DNA from: Holophagales bacterium
GTDB lineage: Bacteria; Acidobacteriota; Holophagae; Holophagales; Holophagaceae
Direction: 5' to 3'
Assembly (NCBI GenBank): GCA_031281385.1
Contig: JAITFL010000038.1
Location: 1 to 9,611, forward strand
Length of the DNA stretch: 9,611 nt
Both the position numbers and the translations under genes were made by a program. How positions within the stretch are numbered: position 1 is the stretch's first letter; every line of letters begins with the position of its first letter. The notes below the pieces were generated by a model. The model was not told where the DNA came from, did no database searches, and worked only from the letters and a program-made list of their open reading frames with translations. Positions 1 to 5,655 of this stretch are shown one piece after another.

Positions 1-561
1 ATCCAGCTGCTCAAAGAAGTGGTTACCATCCCCCTCAACGTTGAATGTGCCCCATCCCCAGATACGATGCAATTGCTCACAACCATCCGCCCCCACTGGA
101 TAACCCTCGTCCCCGAGACCAGAGAAGAGCTCACCACGCAGGGCGGGCTTGACATTGTTTTCCTCCAGTCCCACCTAAGGCAGATCGTCGGCGACTACCA
201 CGACGCAGAAATTCGCACCAGTGTCTTTATTGATGCGGATGCAGAGCAGGTGAGGGCCGCCGCCAAGCTAGAGGTGGACGCAGTGGAATTTAACACTGGC
301 CCATATTCCGAACTGCCCCACGGGGCCAATCCCGCCCCTCTGCTGGCCGCGCTTAAAGAAAATTGCCGCCTGGCATCCCGCCTTGGGCTAGCCGTACTGG
401 CCGGGCACGGGCTAAACTTGCGAAACGTAGGGGCAATAGCGGCAATCCCGGAAATATTCGAGCTTAACATCGGCCACAGCATTGTCGCAAGGTCGGTGCT
501 GGTCGGCTTAGAGAACGCGGTCAAAGAGATGCTGCAGGCCATAAATGCGCCAGACGCCTGA
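1..561 (+). CDS. pdxJ: Pyridoxine 5'-phosphate synthase, C-terminal part (5' end outside window)
   Basis: PdxJ condenses 1-deoxyxylulose 5-phosphate with 3-amino-2-oxopropyl phosphate to give pyridoxine 5'-phosphate, the last step of DXP-dependent vitamin B6 synthesis in the cytoplasm. The frame is open from base 1 and the first residues read IQLLKEVVTIPLNVE, so the gene begins upstream and the GTG at 19 is not its start. The 186 visible residues contain the usual family blocks in order: NVECAPS, LVPETREELTTQGGLD, VFIDADAEQV, VEFNTGPYS, AGHGLN and ELNIGHSIVARSVLVGL. These are strands and loops of a TIM barrel. The Glu of NVE and the His of AGHGLN fit the family's catalytic acid and histidine (by-eye alignment). 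The C-terminal end is of normal length. Its next neighbour is 203 bases away, so the two are probably separate transcription units. The identification is firm. Confidence 0.96.
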   Translation: MQLLKEVVTIPLNVECAPSPDTMQLLTTIRPHWITLVPETREELTTQGGLDIVFLQSHLRQIVGDYHDAEIRTSVFIDADAEQVRAAAKLEVDAVEFNTGPYSELPHGANPAPLLAALKENCRLASRLGLAVLAGHGLNLRNVGAIAAIPEIFELNIGHSIVARSVLVGLENAVKEMLQAINAPDA

Positions 562-614
562 TCGCCAAAGAAAAAAACACGCGCATTTCGCCCTTTCTGC
601 CCCCCAGCCCGCAA

Positions 615-630
615 TTTTTTTTGCAAAAAA
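615..630. other. T-tract/A-tract palindrome in the pdxJ-cheZ gap
   Basis: Eight T, then GC, then six A form a palindrome (TTTTTTGCAAAAAA at 617-630) just upstream of the candidate promoter of the next gene. Such tracts bend DNA and can act as upstream promoter elements. No GC-rich stem precedes the T run, so it is not an intrinsic terminator for pdxJ. The role is inferred only. Confidence 0.3.
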
Positions 631-634
631 CAAT

Positions 635-660
635 TAAAGTATCACAAAACAATGTGATAT
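635..660 (+). promoter_or_regulatory. Candidate sigma-28 (FliA) type promoter
   Basis: TAAAGTAT at 635-642 matches seven of eight bases of the flagellar sigma-28 -35 element TAAAGTTT. After 10 bases, TGTGATAT at 653-660 keeps the GATA core of the -10 element (consensus GCCGATAA, with GATAT-like forms in some lineages). The site lies about 105 bases upstream of a CheZ-like chemotaxis gene, a class of gene often controlled by sigma-28. The spacing is one base short of the enterobacterial optimum and the 5' half of the -10 element does not match. A sigma-70 alternative is TATAGT at 666-671, but I find no good -35 for it. Confidence 0.3.
640..659. promoter_or_regulatory. Inverted repeat TATCAC-N8-GTGATA, possible operator
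   Basis: Perfect six-base arms (640-645 and 654-659) flank an eight-base A-rich spacer. The inner part reads TCACA-N6-TGTGA, which is the CRP half-site spacing in inverted polarity, so it is not a canonical CRP site. It overlaps the candidate promoter, as a repressor site would. The dyad is directly visible; its function is inferred. Confidence 0.3.
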
Positions 661-693
661 GGCTTTATAGTAATTAATGGGGAGGATTTTTTC

Positions 694-713
694 GCCCCGC
701 AGCGATGCAGGGC
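694..713 (+). other. Leader hairpin with GNRA-type loop
   Basis: GCCCCGCA (694-701) pairs with TGCAGGGC (706-713), seven of eight positions with one C-A mismatch, closing a GCGA loop of the GNRA class. It would lie in the 5' leader of the CheZ-like gene, about 50 bases before its start codon. It is not followed by a T run, so it is not a terminator. An upstream GGGGAGGA run (679-686) could pair over four bases with TCCT (717-720), extending the fold. It could stabilise the mRNA or bind a regulator; no known riboswitch class is recognised. Confidence 0.3.
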
Positions 714-764
714 CCCTCCTAACCAATTTGCCGCCAGGCTGTTGCAAGAAAACTGGAGAAAAAC

Positions 765-1712
765 ATGGATCAACTCAATTCAGCGGCCGCGCCTCTTTAC
801 GCCGAAAATGACCCAGCAAATCCAGAAACCTTGCTGAGGGAGTTCCGCGATAGAAATTCGGCGCTGGACGCAAGGCTGGACAGCCTTGGCCGCATCATCC
901 AAGAAATCAGGACCGAAATACAGCACAGCGCAGTCGAAGACATCGCCAAGCTGTCAAAGGCCGCCCAAGACATGATGAATGGCCGCGTCTATCAGCATGT
1001 GGACATACAAGCAAAGGGCGAGTTGGGGGTCATAGTCCGCACATTCAACCAGACCTTGGCCAACCTTCAGCAACTCGATGCATCCGTAAAAGACCAAACC
1101 ACAAAAGTGCCCGAGCTGGCCGCACAGCTAGACGCAATCACGGCCGACACCGAGCAGGCCACCCAAAACGTCATGAACAGGCTAGACACCCTCATGGCCA
1201 AGGTGGAGGAAGCCGGCAAGTTCTTTGCCGACGTGCAAAAGAACGCGGAAGAGTACAAACTCGAGCGCGACAACCTGCTGGAAGGCATCGCCGGATTTCT
1301 GCAACGGGCCAAAAAGGGCGAAAAGATTTTGGGTTTGGCCCAAGAAATATTGGACTACACATTCGCATTCGAAGTGTCCAAAAAGCCCGTGCTGGCAGAC
1401 ATTTCCGATGGCCAAACCATACTCCAGTCCATCTCCGACGAAGCGTTTGAAATCCTCAACCTGCTGCAGTTCCAAGACATCACAAGGCAAAAGGTCGAAA
1501 AAATCGTCCTCATGCTCAAACAGTTCCGCCTCTCCCTCGACCGCCTGCTGGCCATTTTCAACATCGCCGAAGAGCCAGAGGGGACAGCCGAAGACGTGTT
1601 TGAAAAGCGCAAAGCGGCCACCCAAGACAACATCTTCAACACAGGCGTCAGCGCAAACACCAACACCGATTCTGTGGACGACATCATCGCGCAGTTCAAG
1701 GCCGACAATTAA
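765..1712 (+). CDS. CheZ-like CheY-P phosphatase with a cytoplasmic HAMP domain
   Basis: This 315-residue soluble protein probably dephosphorylates phospho-CheY (or a CheY-like receiver) and so resets chemotaxis signalling. It has no signal peptide or membrane segment. Residues about 58-105 look like a HAMP domain: a first helix ending in an NG turn at 72-73, then a GELG motif (85-88) and FN (94-95) in a second helix. Residues about 115-265 form a long coiled-coil helical bundle. It includes a CheZ-like DTEQATQ stretch (128-134) and the signature QFQDITRQ (235-242), whose D238 and Q242 match the D-x-T-x-Q active site of CheZ. The acidic C-terminus, SVDDII, resembles the CheZ tail peptide that docks CheY, after a variable linker (about 268-300). 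The ATG at 765 has GGAG at 755-758, a six-base gap. ahcY follows 30 bases later, so co-transcription is likely. CheZ in enterobacteria is about 214 residues, so the extra length is the N-terminal HAMP part. The CheZ assignment is fairly sure; HAMP is by motif only. Confidence 0.85.
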   Translation: MDQLNSAAAPLYAENDPANPETLLREFRDRNSALDARLDSLGRIIQEIRTEIQHSAVEDIAKLSKAAQDMMNGRVYQHVDIQAKGELGVIVRTFNQTLANLQQLDASVKDQTTKVPELAAQLDAITADTEQATQNVMNRLDTLMAKVEEAGKFFADVQKNAEEYKLERDNLLEGIAGFLQRAKKGEKILGLAQEILDYTFAFEVSKKPVLADISDGQTILQSISDEAFEILNLLQFQDITRQKVEKIVLMLKQFRLSLDRLLAIFNIAEEPEGTAEDVFEKRKAATQDNIFNTGVSANTNTDSVDDIIAQFKADN

Positions 1713-1742
1713 CCAAAACGCACAAGGTTGGGGGGGCACACC

Positions 1743-3149
1743 ATGGCCAATGTGGACAAAGACACAAAAATCAAGGACATTGCTCTGGCGGATTGGGGCA
1801 GGAAAGAAATTTCCATCGCCGAAGTCGAGATGCCGGCGCTCATGGCCATCAGAGAGGAATTTGCCGGAAAGCAGCCCCTAAAGGGAGCAAAGATAGCCGG
1901 CAGCCTCCACATGACCATCCAGACGGCCGTCCTCATCGAAACGCTGGTGGCGCTGGGCGCACAAGTAAGGTGGGCAAGCTGCAACATATTCAGCACCCAA
2001 GACCACGCCGCAGCCGCAATCGCCCAAGACGGCGTGCCAGTCTTTGCCTTCAAGGGGGAAAGCCTAGAGGAATACTGGGGCTTCACCCACAAAATATTTG
2101 AATTCGACGGCGGTGCCAACATGATCTTGGATGACGGCGGCGACGCGACGCTCCTGCTGCACCTTGGCGCAAAGGCAGAAAAAGACATCCACGTTTTGGA
2201 CAACCCCGGCAGCGAAGAGGCCACAGTGCTGTACGCCTCCATAAAAAACCGCCTCAAGTCCGACCCAACTTGGTATTCGCGCCAACTCTCAGGCATCAAG
2301 GGCATCACCGAAGAAACCACCACTGGCGTACACCGCCTTTATGAAATGAACAAAAACGGCGAGCTAAAAGTCCCCGCCATCAACGTCAACGACAGCGTCA
2401 CAAAAAGCAAGTTCGACAACCTCTATGGCTGCAGGGAATCCCTCGTGGACGGCATCAAGCGCGCCACCGATGTCATGGTCGCCGGCAAGATCGCCGTCGT
2501 GTGCGGCTATGGCGACGTTGGCAAGGGCTGCGCCCAAGCGCTTAGCTCACTCTGCGCGCAAGTGTGGGTAACCGAGATAGACCCAATCTGCGCCCTTCAA
2601 GCCGCCATGCAGGGCTACCGCGTTGTGACCATGGAAGAAGCCGCGCCCCTTGCCGACATATTTGTCACCGCCACCGGCAACTGCAACGTGATACTCTTCG
2701 AGCACATGAAAGAGATGAAGCAACAGGCCATCGTCTGCAACATCGGCCACTTCGACAGCGAAATAGACGTTGCCAGCCTCGAAAAGCACTGCAAGTTTGA
2801 AGAGATCAAGCCCCAGGTTGACCATGTGGTATTCCCCGACGGCAAGCGCATCATCCTGCTGGCAAAGGGGCGGCTGGTCAACCTCGGCTGCGCCACGGGC
2901 CACCCCAGCTACGTTATGAGCAGCAGCTTCGCAAACCAGACCTTGGCCCAAATAGAACTTTGGACCAAAAAGGACACGGGCGCTTATCCAATCAACGTCT
3001 ATACATTGCCCAAGCACCTCGATGAAAAAGTGGCTTGGCTGCAGCTCAAAAACCTAAACGCAAAAGTGACAAGGCTCCGCCCCGAGCAAGCCAAATACAT
3101 CGGCGTAAGCGTGGACGGCCCATATAAGGCCGACTATTATCGGTACTAG
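1743..3149 (+). CDS. ahcY: S-adenosylhomocysteine hydrolase (adenosylhomocysteinase)
   Basis: The enzyme uses bound NAD+ to split S-adenosylhomocysteine reversibly into adenosine and homocysteine, which removes the inhibitory product of all SAM methyltransferases. The 468-residue product is the long proteobacterial form. Visible family blocks are [16 protein letters not shown] (53-68), [11 protein letters not shown] (79-89), the substrate-region segment around [17 protein letters not shown], the Rossmann loop GYGDVGKG (255-262), [10 protein letters not shown] (333-342), [13 protein letters not shown] (387-399), and the conserved C-terminus ending YKADYYRY that reaches into the neighbouring subunit's NAD site. 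I chose ATG 1743, with a G-rich run (1730-1736) and AAGG (1724-1727) ahead of it; a TTG at 1728 would add five residues but lies within the ribosome-binding stretch. The 30-base gap from the CheZ-like gene leaves no space for a SAH riboswitch. I see no terminator after it. All key motifs are intact. Confidence 0.98.
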   Translation: MANVDKDTKIKDIALADWGRKEISIAEVEMPALMAIREEFAGKQPLKGAKIAGSLHMTIQTAVLIETLVALGAQVRWASCNIFSTQDHAAAAIAQDGVPVFAFKGESLEEYWGFTHKIFEFDGGANMILDDGGDATLLLHLGAKAEKDIHVLDNPGSEEATVLYASIKNRLKSDPTWYSRQLSGIKGITEETTTGVHRLYEMNKNGELKVPAINVNDSVTKSKFDNLYGCRESLVDGIKRATDVMVAGKIAVVCGYGDVGKGCAQALSSLCAQVWVTEIDPICALQAAMQGYRVVTMEEAAPLADIFVTATGNCNVILFEHMKEMKQQAIVCNIGHFDSEIDVASLEKHCKFEEIKPQVDHVVFPDGKRIILLAKGRLVNLGCATGHPSYVMSSSFANQTLAQIELWTKKDTGAYPINVYTLPKHLDEKVAWLQLKNLNAKVTRLRPEQAKYIGVSVDGPYKADYYRY

Positions 3150-3173
3150 GCACAACTTGAACGCATCTGCCGC

Positions 3174-3332
3174 ATGAGTGAGCCGTCCGGCGGGCAGTCT
3201 GCCATCATTCACCCAAACGACTTTGAAATACTAAAGACTCAATGCTGCTTGCAAGCCTCGTCAGCAATACTTGAACGTATGGACAATAACCAGATATGGA
3301 AGCCCCCACAAAGTGAGCGCCGCCCAAATTAA
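3174..3332 (+). CDS. Possible small protein of 52 residues, unrecognised
   Basis: An ATG at 3174 opens a 52-codon frame ending at TAA 3330-3332. The product starts MSEPSGGQSAIIHPNDFEIL and ends WKPPQSERRPN, with two adjacent cysteines in the middle. It matches no family I know, and there is no Shine-Dalgarno sequence before the ATG. The same frame is open back to the ahcY stop codon (3147-3149), so it could instead be a read-through extension or a relic. The words LERIC upstream and LERMD inside reflect the 12-base direct repeat. A chance open frame is the likeliest explanation. Confidence 0.15.
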   Translation: MSEPSGGQSAIIHPNDFEILKTQCCLQASSAILERMDNNQIWKPPQSERRPN

Positions 3333-3342
3333 GAAAATCAGC

Positions 3343-3357
3343 GCGGCCAAAGGCCGC
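3343..3357. repeat. Perfect GC hairpin next to heptamer array
   Basis: GCGGCC (3343-3348), AAA, GGCCGC (3352-3357) form a six-base perfect stem with a three-base loop. It lies seven bases before the first heptamer tract. No T run follows within the next bases, so it is at most a weak or factor-assisted terminator for ahcY. It may be part of a repeat element with the heptamers. Confidence 0.4.
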
Positions 3358-3363
3358 ATCCAC

Positions 3364-3391
3364 CATTGTCCATTGTCAATTGTCAATTGTC
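3364..3391. repeat. Heptamer tandem repeat, first tract (4 units)
   Basis: Four exact 7-base units in tandem: CATTGTC, CATTGTC, AATTGTC, AATTGTC, followed by a decaying unit CATTCGT. The unit contains half of the palindrome CAATTG, so the tract can also fold on itself. Heptamer short tandem repeats of this type occur between genes in several bacterial groups. The periodicity is directly visible; the function is unknown. Confidence 0.85.
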
Positions 3392-3430
3392 CATTCGTTA
3401 ATCGGAGCCGTACTGCCCAAAACAGTCAGA

Positions 3431-3515
3431 GTTTTGCAAGAAGCTCAATTGTCAATTGTCAATTTGCTTACCATAGCCTCAAAATCCAACAATGACTGGG
3501 TTTTGCTAGAGGCTC
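3431..3515. repeat. Imperfect 16-base direct repeat before ispE
   Basis: GTTTTGCAAGAAGCTC at 3431-3446 recurs as GTTTTGCTAGAGGCTC at 3500-3515, with 14 of 16 bases the same, 69 bases apart. The second copy carries AGAGG (3508-3512), the likely ribosome-binding site of ispE. The first copy runs directly into the second heptamer tract. This suggests a local duplication that placed repeat sequence inside the ispE leader. Confidence 0.5.
3446..3464. repeat. Heptamer tandem repeat, second tract
   Basis: Two complete AATTGTC units (3447-3453, 3454-3460), preceded by C and followed by AATT. It has the same unit and orientation as the tract at 3364-3391, 55 bases further on, so both probably come from one repeat family. 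Confidence 0.75.
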
Positions 3516-3523
3516 TATCATCA

Positions 3524-4360
3524 ATGATCTTCGAAACCGCCCCCGCCAAGTTCAACATGTTCCTCTCCGTCCTAGGCCGTCGGGCGGATGGCTTCCACCT
3601 GCTCGAGCTCGTCACCAACGTGCTGCACGACTGGCCGTCCCTGCACGATGAACTCAGCGCGGAAATGGCCCCAAACCTCAGTTTGGCAATCGAGGGGCCT
3701 GAATCTAGTGGCCTAGAGGCGGACGATTCAAACCTTGTCGTCAAAGCGTGGCGCACCCTAGAGAGAGAAGCCGCAAAGCCCCTCCCCGCAAAATTGTCGC
3801 TCCTAAAGCGCATCCCTAGCGGCGCAGGGCTGGGCGGCGGATCATCGGACGCTGCCGCTGCCCTCCGCGCTGGCAACAGACTGTACCAACTGGGCCTGCC
3901 CGATTCAACCCTGCTGCGCCTAGCAGCCGAACTTGGCAGCGACGTGCCACTGTTCATCTTGGGCGGCACAGCGTTGGGCCTCGACTTGGGTCAAAGAGTA
4001 TTCCCCCTAAAGGACATCCCGCTCCCCCCAATGCTCATAGCCTGCCCCGGCCTGCACGTCAGTACGCCGTCGGTTTATAAGGCCCTCACCCAAGATGACA
4101 TCTCCCAAAACAACCCCTGCCCTCCCCTTGGCAATGGCGAAGCCCCCCCTTGGCACAACGGCCTCACAGCCGCCGCCCTGAAAGTCTGCCCTGCCCTAGC
4201 CCAAGTCCGCGACGCGCTTGCCAGTGTCGGCGGAACTCCCATGCTCTGCGGCTCGGGAAGCTCATGGGCCGCCAAGTTTGGTACCGATGCTGAACGGAAC
4301 AATGCGCTGTACAAATTACGCAACCTGCACCCATCTTGGGGCTTTCACGCACCCCAGTAG
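3524..4360 (+). CDS. ispE: 4-diphosphocytidyl-2-C-methyl-D-erythritol kinase
   Basis: IspE phosphorylates CDP-methylerythritol at the 2-position with ATP, in the non-mevalonate (MEP) isoprenoid pathway. The 278-residue product is a GHMP-superfamily kinase of normal family length. The N-terminal block APAKFNMFLSVLGRRADGFH carries the catalytic Lys (K9). The ATP loop is PSGAGLGGGSSDAAAAL (98-114). ELGSDVPLFILGG holds the catalytic Asp (D140). The C-terminal glycine motif is LCGSGSSWAAKFG (241-253). The frame is open further upstream to about 3380, but that part translates repeat sequence and lies before the conserved N-terminus, so I chose ATG 3524, with AGAGG 11 bases ahead. The gene sits alone between ahcY and the sugar cassette, so its operon membership is unclear. 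A variable insertion around 190-212 (rich in Pro and Asn) replaces the usual linker. Confidence 0.95.
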   Translation: MIFETAPAKFNMFLSVLGRRADGFHLLELVTNVLHDWPSLHDELSAEMAPNLSLAIEGPESSGLEADDSNLVVKAWRTLEREAAKPLPAKLSLLKRIPSGAGLGGGSSDAAAALRAGNRLYQLGLPDSTLLRLAAELGSDVPLFILGGTALGLDLGQRVFPLKDIPLPPMLIACPGLHVSTPSVYKALTQDDISQNNPCPPLGNGEAPPWHNGLTAAALKVCPALAQVRDALASVGGTPMLCGSGSSWAAKFGTDAERNNALYKLRNLHPSWGFHAPQ

Positions 4361-4493
4361 GCGATGACGCATGTTAGAATATTATCTTGTAGGGGACAGT
4401 GGCACACATCATGCAGCTACACTTTACATAGAAATCTTCCCTAAGGGTAGTCGTCAATGGAGACAAAAAACCGGAATCTGAAAGGAATGAGCT
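4361..4493 (+). other. 133-base spacer at the entry of the sugar cassette
   Basis: This gap marks a change from a GC-rich gene to an AT-rich one. It contains a nine-base palindrome CCCTAAGGG (4439-4447). I find no convincing promoter pair, terminator or JUMPstart sequence, though a cassette promoter would be expected here. Confidence 0.4.
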
Positions 4494-4496
4494 TTG
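4481..4496 (+). promoter_or_regulatory. Ribosome-binding site that selects a TTG start
   Basis: AAAGGA (4481-4486) lies seven bases before TTG 4494-4496. An ATG at 4487 is almost in contact with the AAGG core and opens only six codons before TAG, so it cannot be the main start. An in-frame TGA at 4488-4490 excludes any earlier start, and the next in-frame Met is residue 70. TTG is therefore the best start for the methyltransferase gene. Confidence 0.6.
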
Positions 4497-5624
4497 AACA
4501 CATTTAGAGAGAAGTATCAAGAAATAAAAGCTGGATTGCCGAATAGCGACATTCATCGCACCATCAGCGAGTTAAAGAAAAACCTGAACGGCCGCCCATT
4601 GGTACTATATGGATTAGGCTGCAATTTCAACTGTTATTGGTATTGGTGCCAAGAGTGCGGCCTTCGGGTTTCTTGTGTTGGCGACACGCATAAAAAAGGC
4701 ATGAGTGAAATCGGTTTGCCAATCCTCGACATGCAGGAGTTAAAGCGGGATTTCAAGGATGCAGTCGTCCTAATTTGTTCGTCAAGATACAGCGATGAAA
4801 TATGCAAAGCCCTAATCCAACACGGTTTTGCGCCAGAATCCGTTATTCCGTGCCCAGACAAACACTGGCTAAGAGAAACTCCCCTAACTTTTGAGCAGTA
4901 TCTGGAAGGGTACGAATGGGCGTATGGTTTTTTTGATGACCAGCTTTCCCGCCAGCATATTTTAGACCGTGTGAGATACAATGTCTTGGCCGTGCAGCCG
5001 CCGCCGAACACCGCTAACGATGTGTACTATGAAGACGGCTTTATCGAATTGCAGCACGGCGAAGTGTTTATAGATGCAGGCGCACGAGATGGCGATACTG
5101 TTTTACAATTTATTGACAAAATGAAAGATGCTGGTAAAACATATAAAAAAATCTATGCCTTTGAGCCTAGTCCAATTAATTATTCTGCGACCGTTGAAAG
5201 ATTGTCTCAAATCAGGGACATAGAAATAGTGCAAAAGGGGTTGTGGAGCTGCGAGATGGAAATGCCATTTTCAGAACAAGAACAATTTTGTGGCGCATCT
5301 TCATTTGTGATCGAGCCATTTGGATCTAATCGCATCTCCGTCCCTGTCACATCGCTCGACCTTTTTTTCAAAGACGCTGCGCCGTGTGACCTGCCCTCAT
5401 TCATCAAGATGGACATAGAGGGTTCAGAAAATGAAGCTCTCAAAGGCGCGGCAAACATAATCAAACTGGCGAAGCCGAAACTGGCCATCTGCGCTTACCA
5501 CAAGACGGAAGACATCTACGAATTGCCGCAAACAATTCTGGGCATCCGGGATGATTACAAACTCGCGCTTAGGGCCCCAGTGAACATTGCTTCTCCACAG
5601 GAAGTAATTTTATACGGATTTTGA
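4494..5624 (+). CDS. FkbM-family SAM methyltransferase with N-terminal Rossmann-like domain
   Basis: This is probably a sugar O-methyltransferase acting on a surface glycan or its precursor. Residues about 30-120 form a Rossmann-like domain beginning PLVLYGLG (35-42), with a later GD-x-HKKG turn and VVLICSSRYSDEI (91-103); such domains often precede glycan-modifying enzymes. The C-terminal half is FkbM type: SAM-binding VFIDAGARDGDT (191-202), acidic FEPSP (223-227), KGLW (248-251), VTSLD (285-289), FIKMDIEGSENEAL (303-316) and CAYHK (333-337). There is no membrane segment. The start is TTG 4494. gmhA follows after 31 bases. The gene is clearly AT-rich: I count 38 G/C in 120 bases at 5101-5220, against 35 in 60 at 6001-6060 in gmhA. 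This suggests separate acquisition. The FkbM fold is sure; the acceptor sugar and O-linkage are inferred. Confidence 0.88.
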   Translation: MNTFREKYQEIKAGLPNSDIHRTISELKKNLNGRPLVLYGLGCNFNCYWYWCQECGLRVSCVGDTHKKGMSEIGLPILDMQELKRDFKDAVVLICSSRYSDEICKALIQHGFAPESVIPCPDKHWLRETPLTFEQYLEGYEWAYGFFDDQLSRQHILDRVRYNVLAVQPPPNTANDVYYEDGFIELQHGEVFIDAGARDGDTVLQFIDKMKDAGKTYKKIYAFEPSPINYSATVERLSQIRDIEIVQKGLWSCEMEMPFSEQEQFCGASSFVIEPFGSNRISVPVTSLDLFFKDAAPCDLPSFIKMDIEGSENEALKGAANIIKLAKPKLAICAYHKTEDIYELPQTILGIRDDYKLALRAPVNIASPQEVILYGF

Positions 5625-5655
5625 GCATCATTTTTTCAGAAAGGGCTTTGCACCA

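Larger units (their letters stand above)
3150..3523 (+). other. 374-base gap between ahcY and ispE with repeats and no firm gene
   Basis: This gap contains a 60-codon open stretch continuing the ahcY frame, a GC-rich hairpin, two heptamer repeat tracts and an imperfect 16-base direct repeat. All are listed separately. A further near-identical pair, ACTTGAACGCAT (3155-3166) and ACTTGAACGTAT (3269-3280), differs at one base of twelve. I recognise no transfer RNA, riboswitch or terminator. Frames that run through the heptamers into ispE are open by chance and are not taken as coding. Confidence 0.6.

Noticed and set aside
611..624. GCAA-T6-TTGC as a terminator of pdxJ
   Set aside because: The stem would be only four AT/GC-mixed pairs made of the T tract itself, with no GC-rich stem before it.
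195..626. Long reverse-strand frame opposite pdxJ
   Set aside because: Its sequence has no recognisable motif and is explained as the antisense shadow of a well-conserved gene; similar shadows opposite the CheZ-like gene, ahcY and hddA were dropped for the same reason.
642..657. CRP-like site TCACA-N6-TGTGA
   Set aside because: The half-sites are in the opposite order to the CRP/FNR consensus TGTGA-N6-TCACA, so it is listed only as an unassigned dyad.
1730..1736. Run of seven G just before the ahcY start, possible phase-variable tract
   Set aside because: Seven bases is short for frequent slippage, and it works as a plain purine-rich ribosome site for a housekeeping gene that is unlikely to be phase-variable.
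3380..3523. Upstream 48-codon extension of ispE
   Set aside because: It translates heptamer repeat and leader sequence, precedes the conserved N-terminus of the family, and lacks its own ribosome site.
4335..4357. Stem TTGGGG / CCCCAG at the 3' end of ispE as terminator
   Set aside because: It lies inside the coding region, has a 10-base loop and no T run follows.
4446..4453. GGTAGTCG resembling the core of the RfaH ops element before the sugar cassette
   Set aside because: It misses the final T of the core, lacks the leading GGC and the rest of a JUMPstart context, and such an eight-base near match is expected by chance.
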